This document shows, piece after piece, positions 30,951 through 50,097 of a stretch of 64,000 nucleotides of DNA (positions are counted from its first letter, which is position 1; every line of letters starts with the position of its first letter). The translations under genes and the position numbers were made by a program. Under the pieces are notes generated by a model. The model ran no database searches. It was not told where the DNA came from and worked only from the letters and a program-made list of their open reading frames with translations. Source of the stretch: Marsupella aquatica (Eukaryota > Marchantiophyta); the NCBI GenBank assembly GCA_973895155.1, contig OZ316894.1:20088001-20152000 (forward strand), written 5' to 3'.

Positions 30951-32780
30951 TCAGTACTTTGTGTATAGAACATCCTCCCAAGGATGTCGGTATAGAGGCT
31001 GCTTCAACCTCTTCTGATCGAAAGTGTGCCCAATGAGGCCAATACTACGGGCTAGCACAAAGAGCCCATTCAAGTAACCAATTTCTACAATTTCGTCTAT
31101 TTCCTGCTGTGAGAACAAGCTGGAGCTCACAAGGAGATCCAGGAATAGCGCTCCTATACAACCATCGACGTTCAACACCAAATTGTTTCCCTTCGTCAAG
31201 GTATACGTCTCCACAGTGACCGCATATTCCATATACTTCACGGAAGGAAAGTGGGTGCGTGCATATTCTTGGAGCAATTGCACCCGTTTGTCCCGGTTGT
31301 CACGGCTCTTGATCCTATGCCCAATTCCAGGGACTCGGATTCCCTTCTTCTTCATCGCTTCCACGAATTCGTAGGGAGTGAGTTTCTTATCATATGCATC
31401 TTTGAAGTACCGAGCTGCGTCATCGACAGCCCCGCCGAAGCGAGGACCGATGGTGAGAAGCCCGGACACAAGACAAGACACCAAGTCTTTACCAGCACGA
31501 GATGTGACAATCGCGTTGTGAGCACCAGACACACAGGGTCCGTGATCCGCGCACAGCACGACGCACATCTCGATGAATTTCGTGCAGTAGCGAGGCAGGC
31601 TACGCTTGAACCAAAGGAGAGAAATAACATCACCAATGCCGTAGTCTTTCTCGATGATGGTGGACATCGGAACTCCGGCATAAGTTGGCTCCTCTCCCCT
31701 GTCATCACAAATGGTAGACACGATGTGCGTCGGCGCTCTCACTCGCCCGTTCTTGATCGCAACGTTGAGATCCTCAGGCACCTTCGGCGGGCTGGAGCTG
31801 ACTACGGGAGTGATGACTTTCTCTGCTAGCAATCTTTCGTACGTGTCCTTGACGGCCTGCTCAAAGGATTCAAAAGAAGTTGGGACAATGGCACCTGCTT
31901 TCTGCAGTGCCTTGTTCTTTGCTTGGGCCGACTCCAGCTCTCCGCCGCTCTTGGCACCAGCATGGCCAAACTGAACCTCTGACTTAAACAGCGACGCGCA
32001 AGTGCCGCTAACCCAGGCCACCACTGGCTTCTTCACTTTCCCTTGTTGTATTGCGTCGACTAAAGAGTACTCATCCTGACCGCCTAATTCTCCCAAGACA
32101 ACTATCATCTTGATCTGCGGTATGTTGTTGAATCGGAGGACGTGATCAGAGAGAGTGGAACCTGGATAAGCATCTCCGCCAATCGCAATTCCTTCGTAAA
32201 GACCGTCGGTCACCCGTGCGAGTACATTGTACATCTCGTTCGACATGCCGCCAGATTTCGAGACGAACCCGACCGATCCCGGGCGGTAGAGCTTGCAGTG
32301 GACGATGTTGTCCAAAGTGCCTGCAGTGTCCCCGATCTTGAACGCTCCTGCCTGTATGCCTCCCACTGTGGCAGGCCCGATGATCACCTTGTTGTTGGCC
32401 CGGGCGTAAGCAATGAGCTTCTTCGCATCGCCTTCTGGAACCCCTTCTGCAATTATCGCTACAACCCTGACCGTGGGCTGGAGCAGAGCCTCCATCGATG
32501 AGGCGAAAGCGCTCCGGAAGGACGCGAAGTTGATGAACACATCTGCAGTTGGATGGGCCTTGCAGGCCGCTACAATTGATCCATGGACGGGGATAGCGAT
32601 CTCCTCCTGTCCGAAGAAAAGCTTCTGGAAGCCATCTGAGCCGGGGTTGATCACCCCTGCCACTGAGGGGACCTCTCGTCCACAGAGGAAATCGAAATCG
32701 AGCATCCGCTGCACGGGGCTCTGTTTGTAATTGTAGAAAAGAGCTTGTGTCGTCCGCGAGAAGAGCTGTCCGGATGCCAT
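30951..32780 (-). CDS. ACLB: ATP-citrate lyase beta subunit (ACLB), intronless
   Basis: In plants cytosolic ATP-citrate lyase is an ACLA/ACLB heteromer that turns citrate, CoA and ATP into acetyl-CoA and oxaloacetate for cytosolic lipid and wax synthesis. This frame is 609 aa (Arabidopsis 608), nearly collinear with ACLB from MASGQLFSRTTQALFYNYKQ onward. The N-terminal half is succinyl-CoA-synthetase-like, with GPATVGGIQAGAFKIGDTAG near 135-154 and phospho-His H273 in FGHAGAKSGG. The C-terminal half is citrate-synthase-like, with ADHGP (H413) and GIGHRIKSRDNRD (H488). It ends YTKY, one residue beyond the usual YTK. The whole gene lacks introns. No damage seen, so likely functional. Confidence 0.97.
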   Translation of the reverse strand: MASGQLFSRTTQALFYNYKQSPVQRMLDFDFLCGREVPSVAGVINPGSDGFQKLFFGQEEIAIPVHGSIVAACKAHPTADVFINFASFRSAFASSMEALLQPTVRVVAIIAEGVPEGDAKKLIAYARANNKVIIGPATVGGIQAGAFKIGDTAGTLDNIVHCKLYRPGSVGFVSKSGGMSNEMYNVLARVTDGLYEGIAIGGDAYPGSTLSDHVLRFNNIPQIKMIVVLGELGGQDEYSLVDAIQQGKVKKPVVAWVSGTCASLFKSEVQFGHAGAKSGGELESAQAKNKALQKAGAIVPTSFESFEQAVKDTYERLLAEKVITPVVSSSPPKVPEDLNVAIKNGRVRAPTHIVSTICDDRGEEPTYAGVPMSTIIEKDYGIGDVISLLWFKRSLPRYCTKFIEMCVVLCADHGPCVSGAHNAIVTSRAGKDLVSCLVSGLLTIGPRFGGAVDDAARYFKDAYDKKLTPYEFVEAMKKKGIRVPGIGHRIKSRDNRDKRVQLLQEYARTHFPSVKYMEYAVTVETYTLTKGNNLVLNVDGCIGALFLDLLVSSSLFSQQEIDEIVEIGYLNGLFVLARSIGLIGHTFDQKRLKQPLYRHPWEDVLYTKY

Positions 32781-33856
32781 TTTGCCCCTGCCAGCAGAGT
32801 CCCTCGCTCCCTCCCTGATTGAGATGCTCTTCTACTACCCTGCGCTGATTGATAATCTTCCCTTTCCTAAACGCCCACCTTGAAACTCCTTTCCACCTGC
32901 TGAAGGCCAGCCCACACAGCTCACAACCTGGTCCGTAATCCGCAGACGACCAACGCCTCACGAATAATCCCAACTCTGTCCTCCTGTGCTCGTCTCGTCC
33001 GAATTATCAAGGATCAATCCATCCCTCGCATCACCGTTTGACCAACGCAGCCACGCACTTTAACATGGATTCTCGCGGCCGGCCACTTCAACTCCCAAAT
33101 CAAGGGGAATTGGATCCGTCTCGCTCACCCACTGTCGATCACAATCTTGGTCACTCTCCGCTGCGTTCGTCATGAAATTCGGTCTTGCAGCGACAGTAGG
33201 TGCAGCGACAATGCATCGAGATGGTGCTGCCAGATCCGCCAACCATGAAATGCGGAGGAGACTGCTGGTAGATACCTTTCCTCGCAGACGACGATGACGC
33301 GAAAGCTCCACTGGTCGTTTGTACACCCAGACCTGTGATTCCTCTCCGTCCGCTCTTTCTGCTGTATTGTTGGCGACTCCGTGCCCGGCGAGTGACTCCC
33401 ACTCCCAGCGGCCTCAGCCGGGTTACATGGCGGAGCCCCGTTCCCACTAACAGAAGAGTGGACTTTGTGGTGTGCGGGCTGGTGACAGGCAATATTAGGG
33501 GATTGACTAGTAATATTCTTGAGGATGAGCCCAATGCCCGTGTGTTGCATGGCATAATGAGGGACTATCCATAGGGAGTTGGCCCCGGAGTGATAGGCAG
33601 GGGCGAGCGCATTGGGACCAAGGGGAGGGCAAGGCAGAGTGTCAGGGCTGGCGAGACATTGCAAGCATTGATGCCCATATATGTATATTGCGAGGGGGGT
33701 CCACGATGAAGGCACAGGCGTGGGAGGCCTTGCCAAAGAGGGCAAGTGCTAATCAAACGGATACAAAAATACTCTAAAATATCTATGGCCAATTTTGATC
33801 CCACTGATTCTGGATTTCATTGCGGGACAAAGGATGAAAAAAGACGGGATCACTTA
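32781..33856. other. ACLB upstream region, GC-rich, no secure gene
   Basis: The ACLB 5' UTR and promoter should lie here (minus direction). The segment 33050-33480 is GC-richer than its surroundings. It holds a 41-codon plus frame (33172-33297, MKFGLAATVGAATMHRDGAA…) and long minus frames (33745-33170), none recognisable. It could be a divergent non-coding transcript or promoter island. No TATA box chosen with confidence. Confidence 0.4.
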
Positions 33857-34126
33857 TTACGGACCCCACTAGAGGTCACTTCCAAAATTCCTGGCACCAC
33901 ATCGTGCCATGTCAACAACAACCGCAACAAACAAGACTCGTCGGTTTTGTGAATCAAGCTTATAGTTTTCATTCGTGTTTGTGTCAATTTGTTACGGACC
34001 CCACTAGAGGTCCATTCCAAAATTCCTGGCACCACATCGTGCCACGTCAACAACAACCGCAACAAACAAGACTCGTCGGTTTTGTGAATCAAACTTATAG
34101 TTTTCATTCGTGTTTGTGTCAATTTG
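33857..34126. repeat. 135-bp tandem duplication
   Basis: Copy 1 (33857-33991) and copy 2 (33992-34126) start TTACGGACCCCACTAGAGGT and end GTGTCAATTTG. They differ at only a few bases (for example CACTTCC/CCATTCC and AAGCTTA/AAACTTA). As 135 is a multiple of 3, the minus strand keeps a 119-codon frame with a 45-residue repeat. I regard that frame as a by-product. Confidence 0.93.
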
Positions 34127-35589
34127 GGTGTAAATTTTGGGACGCCGTGCTGTAAAAAGAAAAATAAAATCATTGGAAATGCAAAGAGCAAGACGATTAA
34201 AACTGTCACTATGTAACCGTTTTAGTTATATTTTCAATTTTAAAACTTAAATTCAAAGATTTATAAAAATTATTTTTCATATAATAAATAATGACTAATA
34301 ATTAACTTGATAACTTCCTTGTTAAAACGCAACTCCCGGTATGTAAGGACCTCTCGTATTGTACGGCCATTAATGCTCGGAAGAGCACATAGAAACCCAG
34401 GATCGGGGAGGAGGAATGGCTGGAATCTTGAAAGTTCATTCTCAAAACAAAAAATACCCAGTCGTAGATCTCATTGAGATCTTTCTTTTGCACCCTAGAT
34501 CGCCTTCTAACATGGATGAATAAGATTTCTAGAGGCATTACAAAATGGACAGCAAAGATCGTAAAATCAACAAAATCAACGGCTAGGAAGGCTTGGATTT
34601 GTTTAATTTGTCATTTGAAAAATATTAACCCATTTGCAAAACGGACAGAACCCATCCATAGATCTATTTGAGATCTTTCTTTTGAGCCATAGATTGGCCA
34701 TTATGATGGACGGACGAGATTTCCGTTGATAAGAAATGGAGACGGCTCAGATCGACTCTTCCCCTGATTTTATTAGCCAAGGGGTCCACGAACTAATTAT
34801 AGTTGCAGATATCCAAACTTGGTAGTAAAAATGTATAAGCACATTCATAAATGGATTGGGGGTTTTTTGACCAATTGGAAGCTCAGAAAGCTCTGGAATT
34901 AAATGGTTTTTTCAAAGTTTTTAGGAAACTTGTACACTTCTACTAGCCTATGTGTTGCACAATTTTAGTCCAAGTCACCATAGGGTTGCAAAGTATTGCT
35001 GGCACAGAAAGTACATAATTGTGAAGAGTTTGTTCTTGTGTAAAGTCTTGTCCAGGTTATGTAAATGTTCAGGTTATGTCCATACACAAAATCCATTGTG
35101 GATGGTTGCATGATGAAATTTGGGGGATGAAAGGCTTCAATGGGGGGAGGAGATGGGGCAAGAGTTGAGGCAGAAGCAACAGTGGGAGAGAGGGGAAAAG
35201 AGTTGAGGCAAGAACAACAGCCAAAGCTGGTCGGGAGAATTGTCAGGCATAAAACTTTGTTCGGTTGTTCCTTCCATCCCAAGTTTGGAACAGACAATGG
35301 GGAGTACTTTTGGTGAGATTCGATCTTATAGTGCTTCGATTGCAGTGACAAAATTTCATGGTAGTATTTTGGTAAATTTAGAAGTAGATCTGGGCTCTAC
35401 TTTCCAATAATGGGAGACATTTATGCTTTATACAGTATCCATTATTAATTAAGTCGGGGAGAGGTTGGTGATGCGGGAATCAGGTTGGGTGATTGGGTCC
35501 CACGCTTTTGACTCGTTGCGCCATCAACATTTGAGCTTTGATGCTGGCTGAGGAACGGAAGGCTGATAGAGTCCTCTGTTCTCGACGCG
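34127..35589. other. AT-rich intergenic, nothing firm
   Basis: Two related segments around GAGATCTTTCTTTTG (34476-34490 and 34669-34683) suggest a diverged duplication of about 190 bp period. No gene seen. Confidence 0.45.
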
Positions 35590-36508
35590 ATGGAAAGGGA
35601 CGAGGTCCACTCAAGACCACCACATCCGTTAGTCATACATCCCTTGTTTCGTTTCTCCTTATCCCCGGAAAATAGGAGTCTCTATACCGAAGGTAAGACG
35701 TCAATCATGCTCGCAACTGTAATGATATTGGTGAGAACTTGCGCTAGCTCCAGAAACTTGTCCCTTGTTGGGTTCAGCGAAGGCACGTGATGCCGCACAC
35801 CTATGGGCTATGGTCTGTTCGACCTCCGCGCCCTTCCCAAATCATCCCTCCAATCATGATCGATCTGCATGTCTTTGACCGCAGCTGAGTGTGTAAACTG
35901 TAGGGCTAGTCTATGAACGCCAGTTCCGTCTTCCTGGCTTAGGAAACCATTGACGGCCAAGAATAAAACTGCATTTCCTGAAAATGAACCTCTCAGTCAC
36001 AATCTGTCCCCATTTCTTGATTCTCCGATTTACTGTAGAGGGGATATAACCCTAGTCGACGAATTAATAATTGTTCTCTGGTTTTGATGAATGATGTCTG
36101 GTTTTGATGAAGGATGTACTGTAGTTCTATTCTTTGGTTCTGTGACTGTTGTATTCTTCCTTCAAGAAACGATCAATCAACTTACCAGAGAAATAACCCA
36201 AATGATGCAATCTATAAGCTGAGTGATCTGTAAAGCGCTGCCAATTTAAGGCTCGGGAGATACGACCTCTAAACAATTTTTATAGTTTTCCATCATCAGC
36301 TGATTTCCCATCTGTTGGTGTACTAATCTTCATTTGTAACGCAGGCCATGACAACCAGTCCCCATTTCATTCAGATGAGAAGGTGAATTGCTTGGCCGAG
36401 CTTCTGCTCGTGAAGTCGAGTACAGTTGCACTTTGCACATCATGCCTGGTCGGGTATGCGGATGAAGGCAATAGACACCTGGCATGCGGGTACTATAGAA
36501 TCATTTGA
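35590..36508 (+). CDS. Weak two-exon gene candidate, Cys-rich end
   Basis: Proposed exon 1 is 35590-35692 (ATG in GCGATGGAAAG, donor GAAG/GTAAGA, phase 1). Exon 2 is 36345-36508 (acceptor TAACGCAG). The join gives 88 aa. Exon 2 continues in phase as GHDNQSPFHSDEKVNC, then CTSCLVGYADEGNRHLACGYY, with spaced Cys and His. An alternative donor AAG/GTGAAT could join in phase to an open stretch after TTTCATACAG near 36790 (IWAVDDRNGEYFDPICW). Evidence is splice motifs, phase and composition only. No family recognised; chance is a real possibility. Confidence 0.25.
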
Positions 36509-39305
36509 TGGTTTTCCTTGTTCCTTTCGTGGCCCTTTCAGTCCACTCTCTCCACATTAATATTTTCTATCACAGTATCTCATGGACGAGGCATTCATGA
36601 GTTTTCATCACTACTATGTGGTTTTCCTTTGAAAGGTGCAGGGAGGTGCCAAGCCTCTGATACGTGACTAGACTTTCATGAGGACCATTTGTACCGTAAC
36701 ATTGACACCTGATCCGTCGAGACTGGGGTTGTTGAGTTGTGAGAATCTTATTGCTATGTGATTAAACACAAACAGCTCTGTTTCATACAGATCTGGGCTG
36801 TCGACGATCGGAATGGGGAGTATTTTGATCCAATATGCTGGAAAGGAATAGTGTGTTTGGATTGAGCTCATCGGAACAAATTTTTAGGATGAATTCCACA
36901 TGATCTTCTGGGGACCCTTCCTTCGAAAGACTGTGACTTGTTTCCTGATCTGCCGTGTGCTAGAGTCACCGAGATGCACCTCAAAGATGTCATGGCGTTT
37001 CAAGTCTCGGCAGGTCTTTCCACATTGCACCACTGGCCAGGATGCTGATTATAGATCGATGGCTGGCGAAGGTTTTTGTCTGGAGTCAGACACAATATAC
37101 CTTTGGTATAAAGGACGCTGACTTGAGTCACATACAAGGCAGGACCAGAATCTAATCGTGGTTGTCGTCCCGCCTAGAGTCTGTTCCGCAGGAATCTGCT
37201 ATTTCGTTCCATCGAGAAACCTCATACACCTCCTTTTTCAAAATGGCGACCTTGGAAGTAGTTTAGCTTCCGTTGCTTGAAGGTTATTTATTTCCTCTCT
37301 TTTTTGGTGAACTAAAATAAGTAACCCATTGTCGACTACAAGGCTACCTGAGAAGGCACCAAAGGCAAGTAATTTTTCCGTTTCTTTCTTGGACAAACCG
37401 TGAAAATTTGCTTGAAGTTTCTGAGTTTCTGGAGTACTGATACTATAGTGGCTGATATTTCCCTCCACCCTAATTCAGGACTTACCAGTTGGTACCTTTC
37501 ATTCCTTCCTATTTTTCCTTCCTTTAACCTATCTTTACCAGCTTTCCATCGCCCTTCAGCCATCTGTTCATCAGTGAGCTTGCAAATATACCTCCAAGCG
37601 CAGATATGTCTTGTGAGTTAGTGCATTACGGCAACAAATCAAGTACAAAGAGGGCCTCACAAGGTACGCATACTGCGGGAGATTCCTTACATAAAAGGCG
37701 GGGGAGAGGACAAAGAGCATATAGTTATACATAAATGTACTGGATGAAATCAGAGAAATGTGTTACGCCAAAAACAGGGTAACGGTAAATACTCCCCTTA
37801 ACGCTCTTGACTCACCAAAACTCAGGTTGGGTTCGCCAAGAACTCCACTCTGAGGCACTCCACAGACTGAACATAGACTAAACATAAAGATGTAAGAAAA
37901 CAAAATTCCTCACTATCAATCCAAACCATATTGCAATCCCCATTGACATAGCCCAATTGACATAGATCTGAAATTTTGAACTGTCCAGCCTAACCAGAAC
38001 CAGAACAAAACTGAACCAGATCCAAATATCAAACTGTACAACTGAACCAGTAACTGAAAATTCAAGATCCCTAAGCTGGGAATTCAAGTTGTCAACCATA
38101 CACATCAATTCAACACTCTTGTCCCAACATTAAACTGAAATCAATTGAATTGAGCTCCTGACTCCAAATTGCATGGAAATGGGCAACGTCTGTTGCAGCC
38201 CATGAACGAGCTCATGCAGTACAAAACGAGAACTTGGGGTGACTTAGGGTAAAGTCACGTTTAGAAGCATTAGAACAATTTCACCCGGTAATTGTACATG
38301 CAACAGGTTGCCCGGAACCTTAAGTCACCCTGAACACCAGTCAAAATGATGGACAACTCACCCGCCTTTTGGCACATTACGGAAAACTCTCATATCTACT
38401 GATTACCGTGATTCAGTCTAGACCATTTTTATTTGCACAAGGAGGGACCCAGGGCGCCATCAACACCAAGCAAGGGGATGAAAATGGTGCACCTAAAGGG
38501 AGCATATGGTGCAAAGAGTTGGGGGGAGGCAAACCAACACAAAGAAACACCCAACTAGTCTGCACATTGAGACTCCGAAGAGCCACAAACACAATAGCTC
38601 TCTCAAAATTGCAGCCTGGTATCATTTTGTTCTGCCTACAGCTATTGCTGAGTAAATTACTCAGTAAGTCCTGCTGGTTTGGAGAGCTACTGAAAGAATG
38701 CAAGTTACCCTTACCACCCATGCAATTTTCTAAACATTCAGCTATTCAATTGTTAGAGATCTGCTACAAACAAACAATCTAAAAATGTGTCATTAAAAGT
38801 CACAATTTCCAAAATAATTCAAAATATTACATTTTTTGCTAGTGTCAAACGATACTATTACTAGCTGCGGGCGCTAGCCAAAACATATCGACTATACAAC
38901 AAAAAAACAAAACAAAAAATTCCAAAAAAAACTTTTCTAAAATAATTTCCCAAAAAAATCTCCAAAAACTTTACTACCCGTTTGCTGTTACAAGCAACTA
39001 TTTGTTGTTTGCTGTTTGTTGTCACGTTGGTTATACCCCCCTTGGATATAAATCCCCTTCCTCTTTTTGTCATTAGCTTCAACTATCATCATCATTGGAA
39101 GGACAAAATATAGCACTTTTTACTGTTTTGAGCCCATTTTTGGTTTATTTTAGTACATGGATCCACCAGGTTTTGCTTCGGGGACAGTGACACTTTAAGC
39201 GCAATTGGGGTTTCAGTAGTCTCCAAGGGCTTGAAAATAACCTGAAGTTGGTCAATGGCATGCCTGAATTGTTTTCACTTCTTCTCAGACTGACAAATGT
39301 TAAGC
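36509..39305. other. Intergenic, AT-rich, TE-like text
   Basis: Open frames on both strands (for example minus 36871-36668, minus 37468-37238, plus 38369-38782) have no recognisable domains. The inverted relative of the CTGGTGGATCCA family lies at 39158-39190. Nothing else supportable. Confidence 0.4.
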
Positions 39306-39351
39306 ATAGAAGGGAGCATAGACTTCAGATGTGTTCTATGCTCCCTTCTAT
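39306..39351. other. Perfect 16-bp inverted repeat, 14-nt loop
   Basis: Arm 1 is ATAGAAGGGAGCATAG (39306-39321), and CTATGCTCCCTTCTAT (39336-39351) is its exact reverse complement. The loop is ACTTCAGATGTGTT. It could fold as a short hairpin in RNA. The stem is too short for a typical plant miRNA precursor, and no T-tract follows. Possibly the end of a small foldback element. Confidence 0.7.
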
Positions 39352-42300
39352 AGACAACCCATTCAGGAAGTCTCTCAACAGCTTGGGAGTACATGTGCTT
39401 GTTCTTCTCATTGCATATATTGGAACACGTTTCCGAAAGCAACAGAGAATTTTTCAAAACTCATTTTGACATTAAAAAAATAAATCATTGGGTAGTGGAC
39501 ATTAATGGTACTTGGACAATTCCTGAAATATGTACAATCACATTGTTAGAAAAAGAAAGGTTTGACAGGTCAAGTATTTTACACTCACTTGAGATGCATC
39601 TGGATCATGCAATGTTTTGTTTTGGGCATGGCTTCCACAATCCTGGAGCAAGGCAATTGATTACTCATAGATACATCTTACTAAATCATAAAATAGTTGA
39701 TATTCAAGTTACAACACCAATTGTCAGGGTTGGGTTTACTCTTATGCTTGTAAATGGAGGCAGTGACAGTTTTGTAAAGCAAACCTTTGTTGTATCGTGA
39801 GTCATGGAGTCTGACTGTTGCACAAGTCTGTGCACCTCTCTCCATCTCTTAGTAATTTTACTGCAGTAGAAGAACATGTGTTCAGTGCGCTCCAGCTGAA
39901 GGTTGTGCCTAGCACAAAGGCCATCAGAGACCCCTTAGCGGCTTGCCTTGTCATTGGTGAAGAACTGATAGGCTACAGAGTCTAGCTTTTGATCATGAAC
40001 TATTAGTTACATTGTAAGTGTGTATGTGTCTACCTACAGTAGCTATCTATATGCAAGCCTATGTGAATGCTAACACCACTACCTAAACTTTAGTTGAAGG
40101 TTCTACAACCAAGAGCGAGTTATGGACTGATATGAATCGAGCTCCAAATTCTTCATCATTGTAATCTTCTGCCAAGAGGAATTCTTTGTTGATTGTTTAT
40201 GTGTTCATGATGTGACTGCTTCAAGATGTCCCTGAAACACTGACTAGTCCAACCTTTGATCTCAATGAGCATTTAGATGCTTGTGGTTTGTGTCCTTTGG
40301 ATGCTCTTGACCAATTTAGTATCAGGTGTTTCATAGCAGTTGGCGATGACCTGCTTTCACTTGAAATCTCCTGCCGGGGTTTGTATCTCTTTGTTGTTTG
40401 GACCAAAGTTAGTATCAAGTGTTTCATGGCAGCTGGTAATTGATGACCTGCTTTTTTTACAAGAACCTGCATTCTGAGAGTCCCTCTTGCTGAAGTAGAA
40501 ATGGAGGGAATGGAGTAACCAGCTGTGTTCATGGAAGACTCTTGCAATATTCTTGAAAATGTCATCCACCCACTTCAGTCCCACAGCAGATACCCCATTT
40601 TTCAAATTCTGGTGACAGTGTGTTGCAAAGGTCAAAGGAATGTCAACTTCTAAGATGGTAATTTAAAACCAGGTGTTATCAACTTTGTTTATTTATACTG
40701 ATTGGAAGGCAACTAATCCTATTCTAAAAAAGTTCAACTGAATAAAAGTAGTTGTAGATATTCAGTTAGAGCCTTGTTGTCATGGCTGGTCTCCTGCATA
40801 AAAAATCCTCCTGCAACTACAAAGGGTTATTGTAATTATAATAAGTTGGTGGAGTGCATCTTTGGGTTTGAAAGTATATGCCAATATCATCCTGTTTTGC
40901 CAATATCAAGCCAATTGAAGCAAATATGGACCTTCATGTTTGCCAAAATGCTCAAATGAACTTTTGTAAAGTAGCCACAAAACCACCTTTTCTCCTCATA
41001 TAGTTCACATTACACCAGTGAGCAAAATGTGACAAGAAAAGTGGACAGTCATGCATCTTTAGACATTTGTTGGTCTCAGTTCATAAGAGACCTACATTTT
41101 TGCCAAAATATTCTCATGGAGTTTTTCAACTCGGATGGACTGCAGAAAACCTCTTTTAGATTCATGTCGAACGTATTACACCGACATGTGAAATGTGGCA
41201 AGACAAGGAAATGAGACAGTAGTCTTTGAAACCCTGTAGATCATTCATTTCATAATAAAATTTAACAGTATTAGGCTCATCAAAAAGATCTTAAGTTGTG
41301 ATAAATGTTTAAAAATCACAAATCTTTAATGGGATAAACCAAAGACCTAACTTTGTTATCAAAATAGAAGAGTGGTGAAATAGGGATATACCAAAGACCA
41401 ATTTTACTATTGAAAGAGAACAGGGTCCATTAGTGAAGATGTAAAAGGTGTCATGATCAGTAGGGGTTTCATGGTTCACTGGCTGGTTTATGGGCCAGCG
41501 TCAATTTCTCCAGGGAAGTGTTTTTCGAAGGGTGCAATTCTCGAAGGCACTTTTCCTTTTGAAGAGTTTCCATTGACAAAAGCAAAAGAGCTTCCGATAA
41601 TGGAAACTCGTCATATTCACAACAAGCTCTGCCAGTTTCATAAAATAAATGATGGTATACATTCTCAAATCTCATTGGGTTCAAACGTGACTGGTACCGT
41701 TGTCCGCCGCAGACCACTTGCCAGCAGCTCTTACCCAATCACAACCCGGGAACCGCCTTGGCAAGAGATGTTACCCAATCACGGCTGGTTTCCCGGTTCC
41801 AGACCCCGGAGGATCGTCCCTAGTCCGGCGCGTGGCATTGACGTGCCAGCGTTGCCAGCGTTGCCAGCGTTGCATATGCCACCCGGGAACCATGTGAACC
41901 GAACGGTTCTCCAACTCAATATCTGGCCGCTCAAACTATAATCGACGGCAGGAACTGTGTGCTCTTCAGTTCATTGGGTGACGATGGTCAAGCCTGATTG
42001 GGCGATTGGCAGAAGGAATCTAAATTCTGTCGTTTATCCGTCAATATCCCGGGAAATCTGCTAAATGTTATGGACACCTGTCTCTAACTGTATGAGCATG
42101 ATAATTGGCTTGAGTGAGCACTTCCCCTAGTCCCCCTCATCAGTGATACGCAATGGCCACGTACACGGAAAGTACCCGACTCAAGTGATTCATCTTGATA
42201 TTCGCAATTATCTAGCTTAATTATTATAAGAGTAAGCTCAATGCCCTGAACTCTAATAAGCATACATGGACCACCACCCTGTCCCTGAGAAGTGAGAACT

Positions 42301-42394
42301 ACTGTCGAAGGCATTTGCACGGTTTACCCCCAATGGCTATGACACTCGACAACTTTTTTGAAGTGTTGGCTGGAAGGTGCTGCCTGCTGATTAG
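39352..42394. other. Intergenic; one GC-rich island with CCAAT motifs
   Basis: Mostly AT-rich without recognisable genes. The stretch 41690-41900 is clearly GC-richer. It has two TTACCCAATCAC motifs 44 bp apart (41730 and 41772) and a GTTGCCAGC triplet-like tandem (about 41848-41870). A 162-codon plus frame crosses it (41453-41941) but changes composition midway, so I do not call a gene. It may be a relic promoter or part of a TE. Confidence 0.4.
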
Positions 42395-42945
42395 AACAAA
42401 GTGTCACCCAAGATGTTGTTAAGAAAAATAGATGTTGTGTCACCTAAGATGTGGTTAAGAAAAAAAAGATATCGTGTTGTCAAGGATGTCGTTTAGAAAA
42501 AAATGATGCCATGTTGCCAAAAATTAAAATGTGAAAGTGAGAAAAATGTCAGATGTTGAGGTCCAAACAAATGTCAGTTCAATGAGAAAAAGAGATGTTG
42601 AGGTGAGGCAATGAAGTCAAGGTGAAAAAAACATGGCGAGGTGAGAAAACGATGTAAAGATGAGGAAAAGATGTTGAGGAGGGAAACGATGTGAGTTGAG
42701 GGTGAGGGAAAGATGTTGTGGTGAGATAAAGATGTTAAAGTGAGAAAAAGAGAAGATGTTGATGTGAGAAAAATTGTGGAGGTGAGGAAAAGATGTCGAG
42801 TCAGGTGAGAAAATATATGGAGGAGAGAAACAAAAACCAAGGACCTAAAAGATGTCGAGGGTGACAAAAAAATTGTCACGATGAGATAAAGATGTCAATG
42901 TGAGGCAAGATGAGAAAAAGATGTCAAGGCAAGGTAGAGTTGTTG
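42395..42945. repeat. Degenerate GA-rich satellite-like array
   Basis: Many diverged copies of a roughly 20-25 bp unit resembling GAGAAAAAGATGTTGAGGT follow each other. The array has strong strand asymmetry (purines on plus). The minus-strand Ser/Leu/Phe-rich open frame (42879-42574) is a consequence of this. Confidence 0.75.

Positions 42946-50097
<7,152 letters not shown>

Noticed and set aside
32146-32973. 275-codon minus frame upstream of and overlapping ACLB
   Set aside because: It overlaps the ACLB coding region in another frame and does not look conserved.
33170-33745. 191-codon minus frame
   Set aside because: Low-complexity Pro/Ser/His text, no domain, and competing open frames on both strands in a GC-rich patch.
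41453-41941. 162-codon plus frame
   Set aside because: Composition changes midway and it includes a GTTGCCAGC repeat; no domain.
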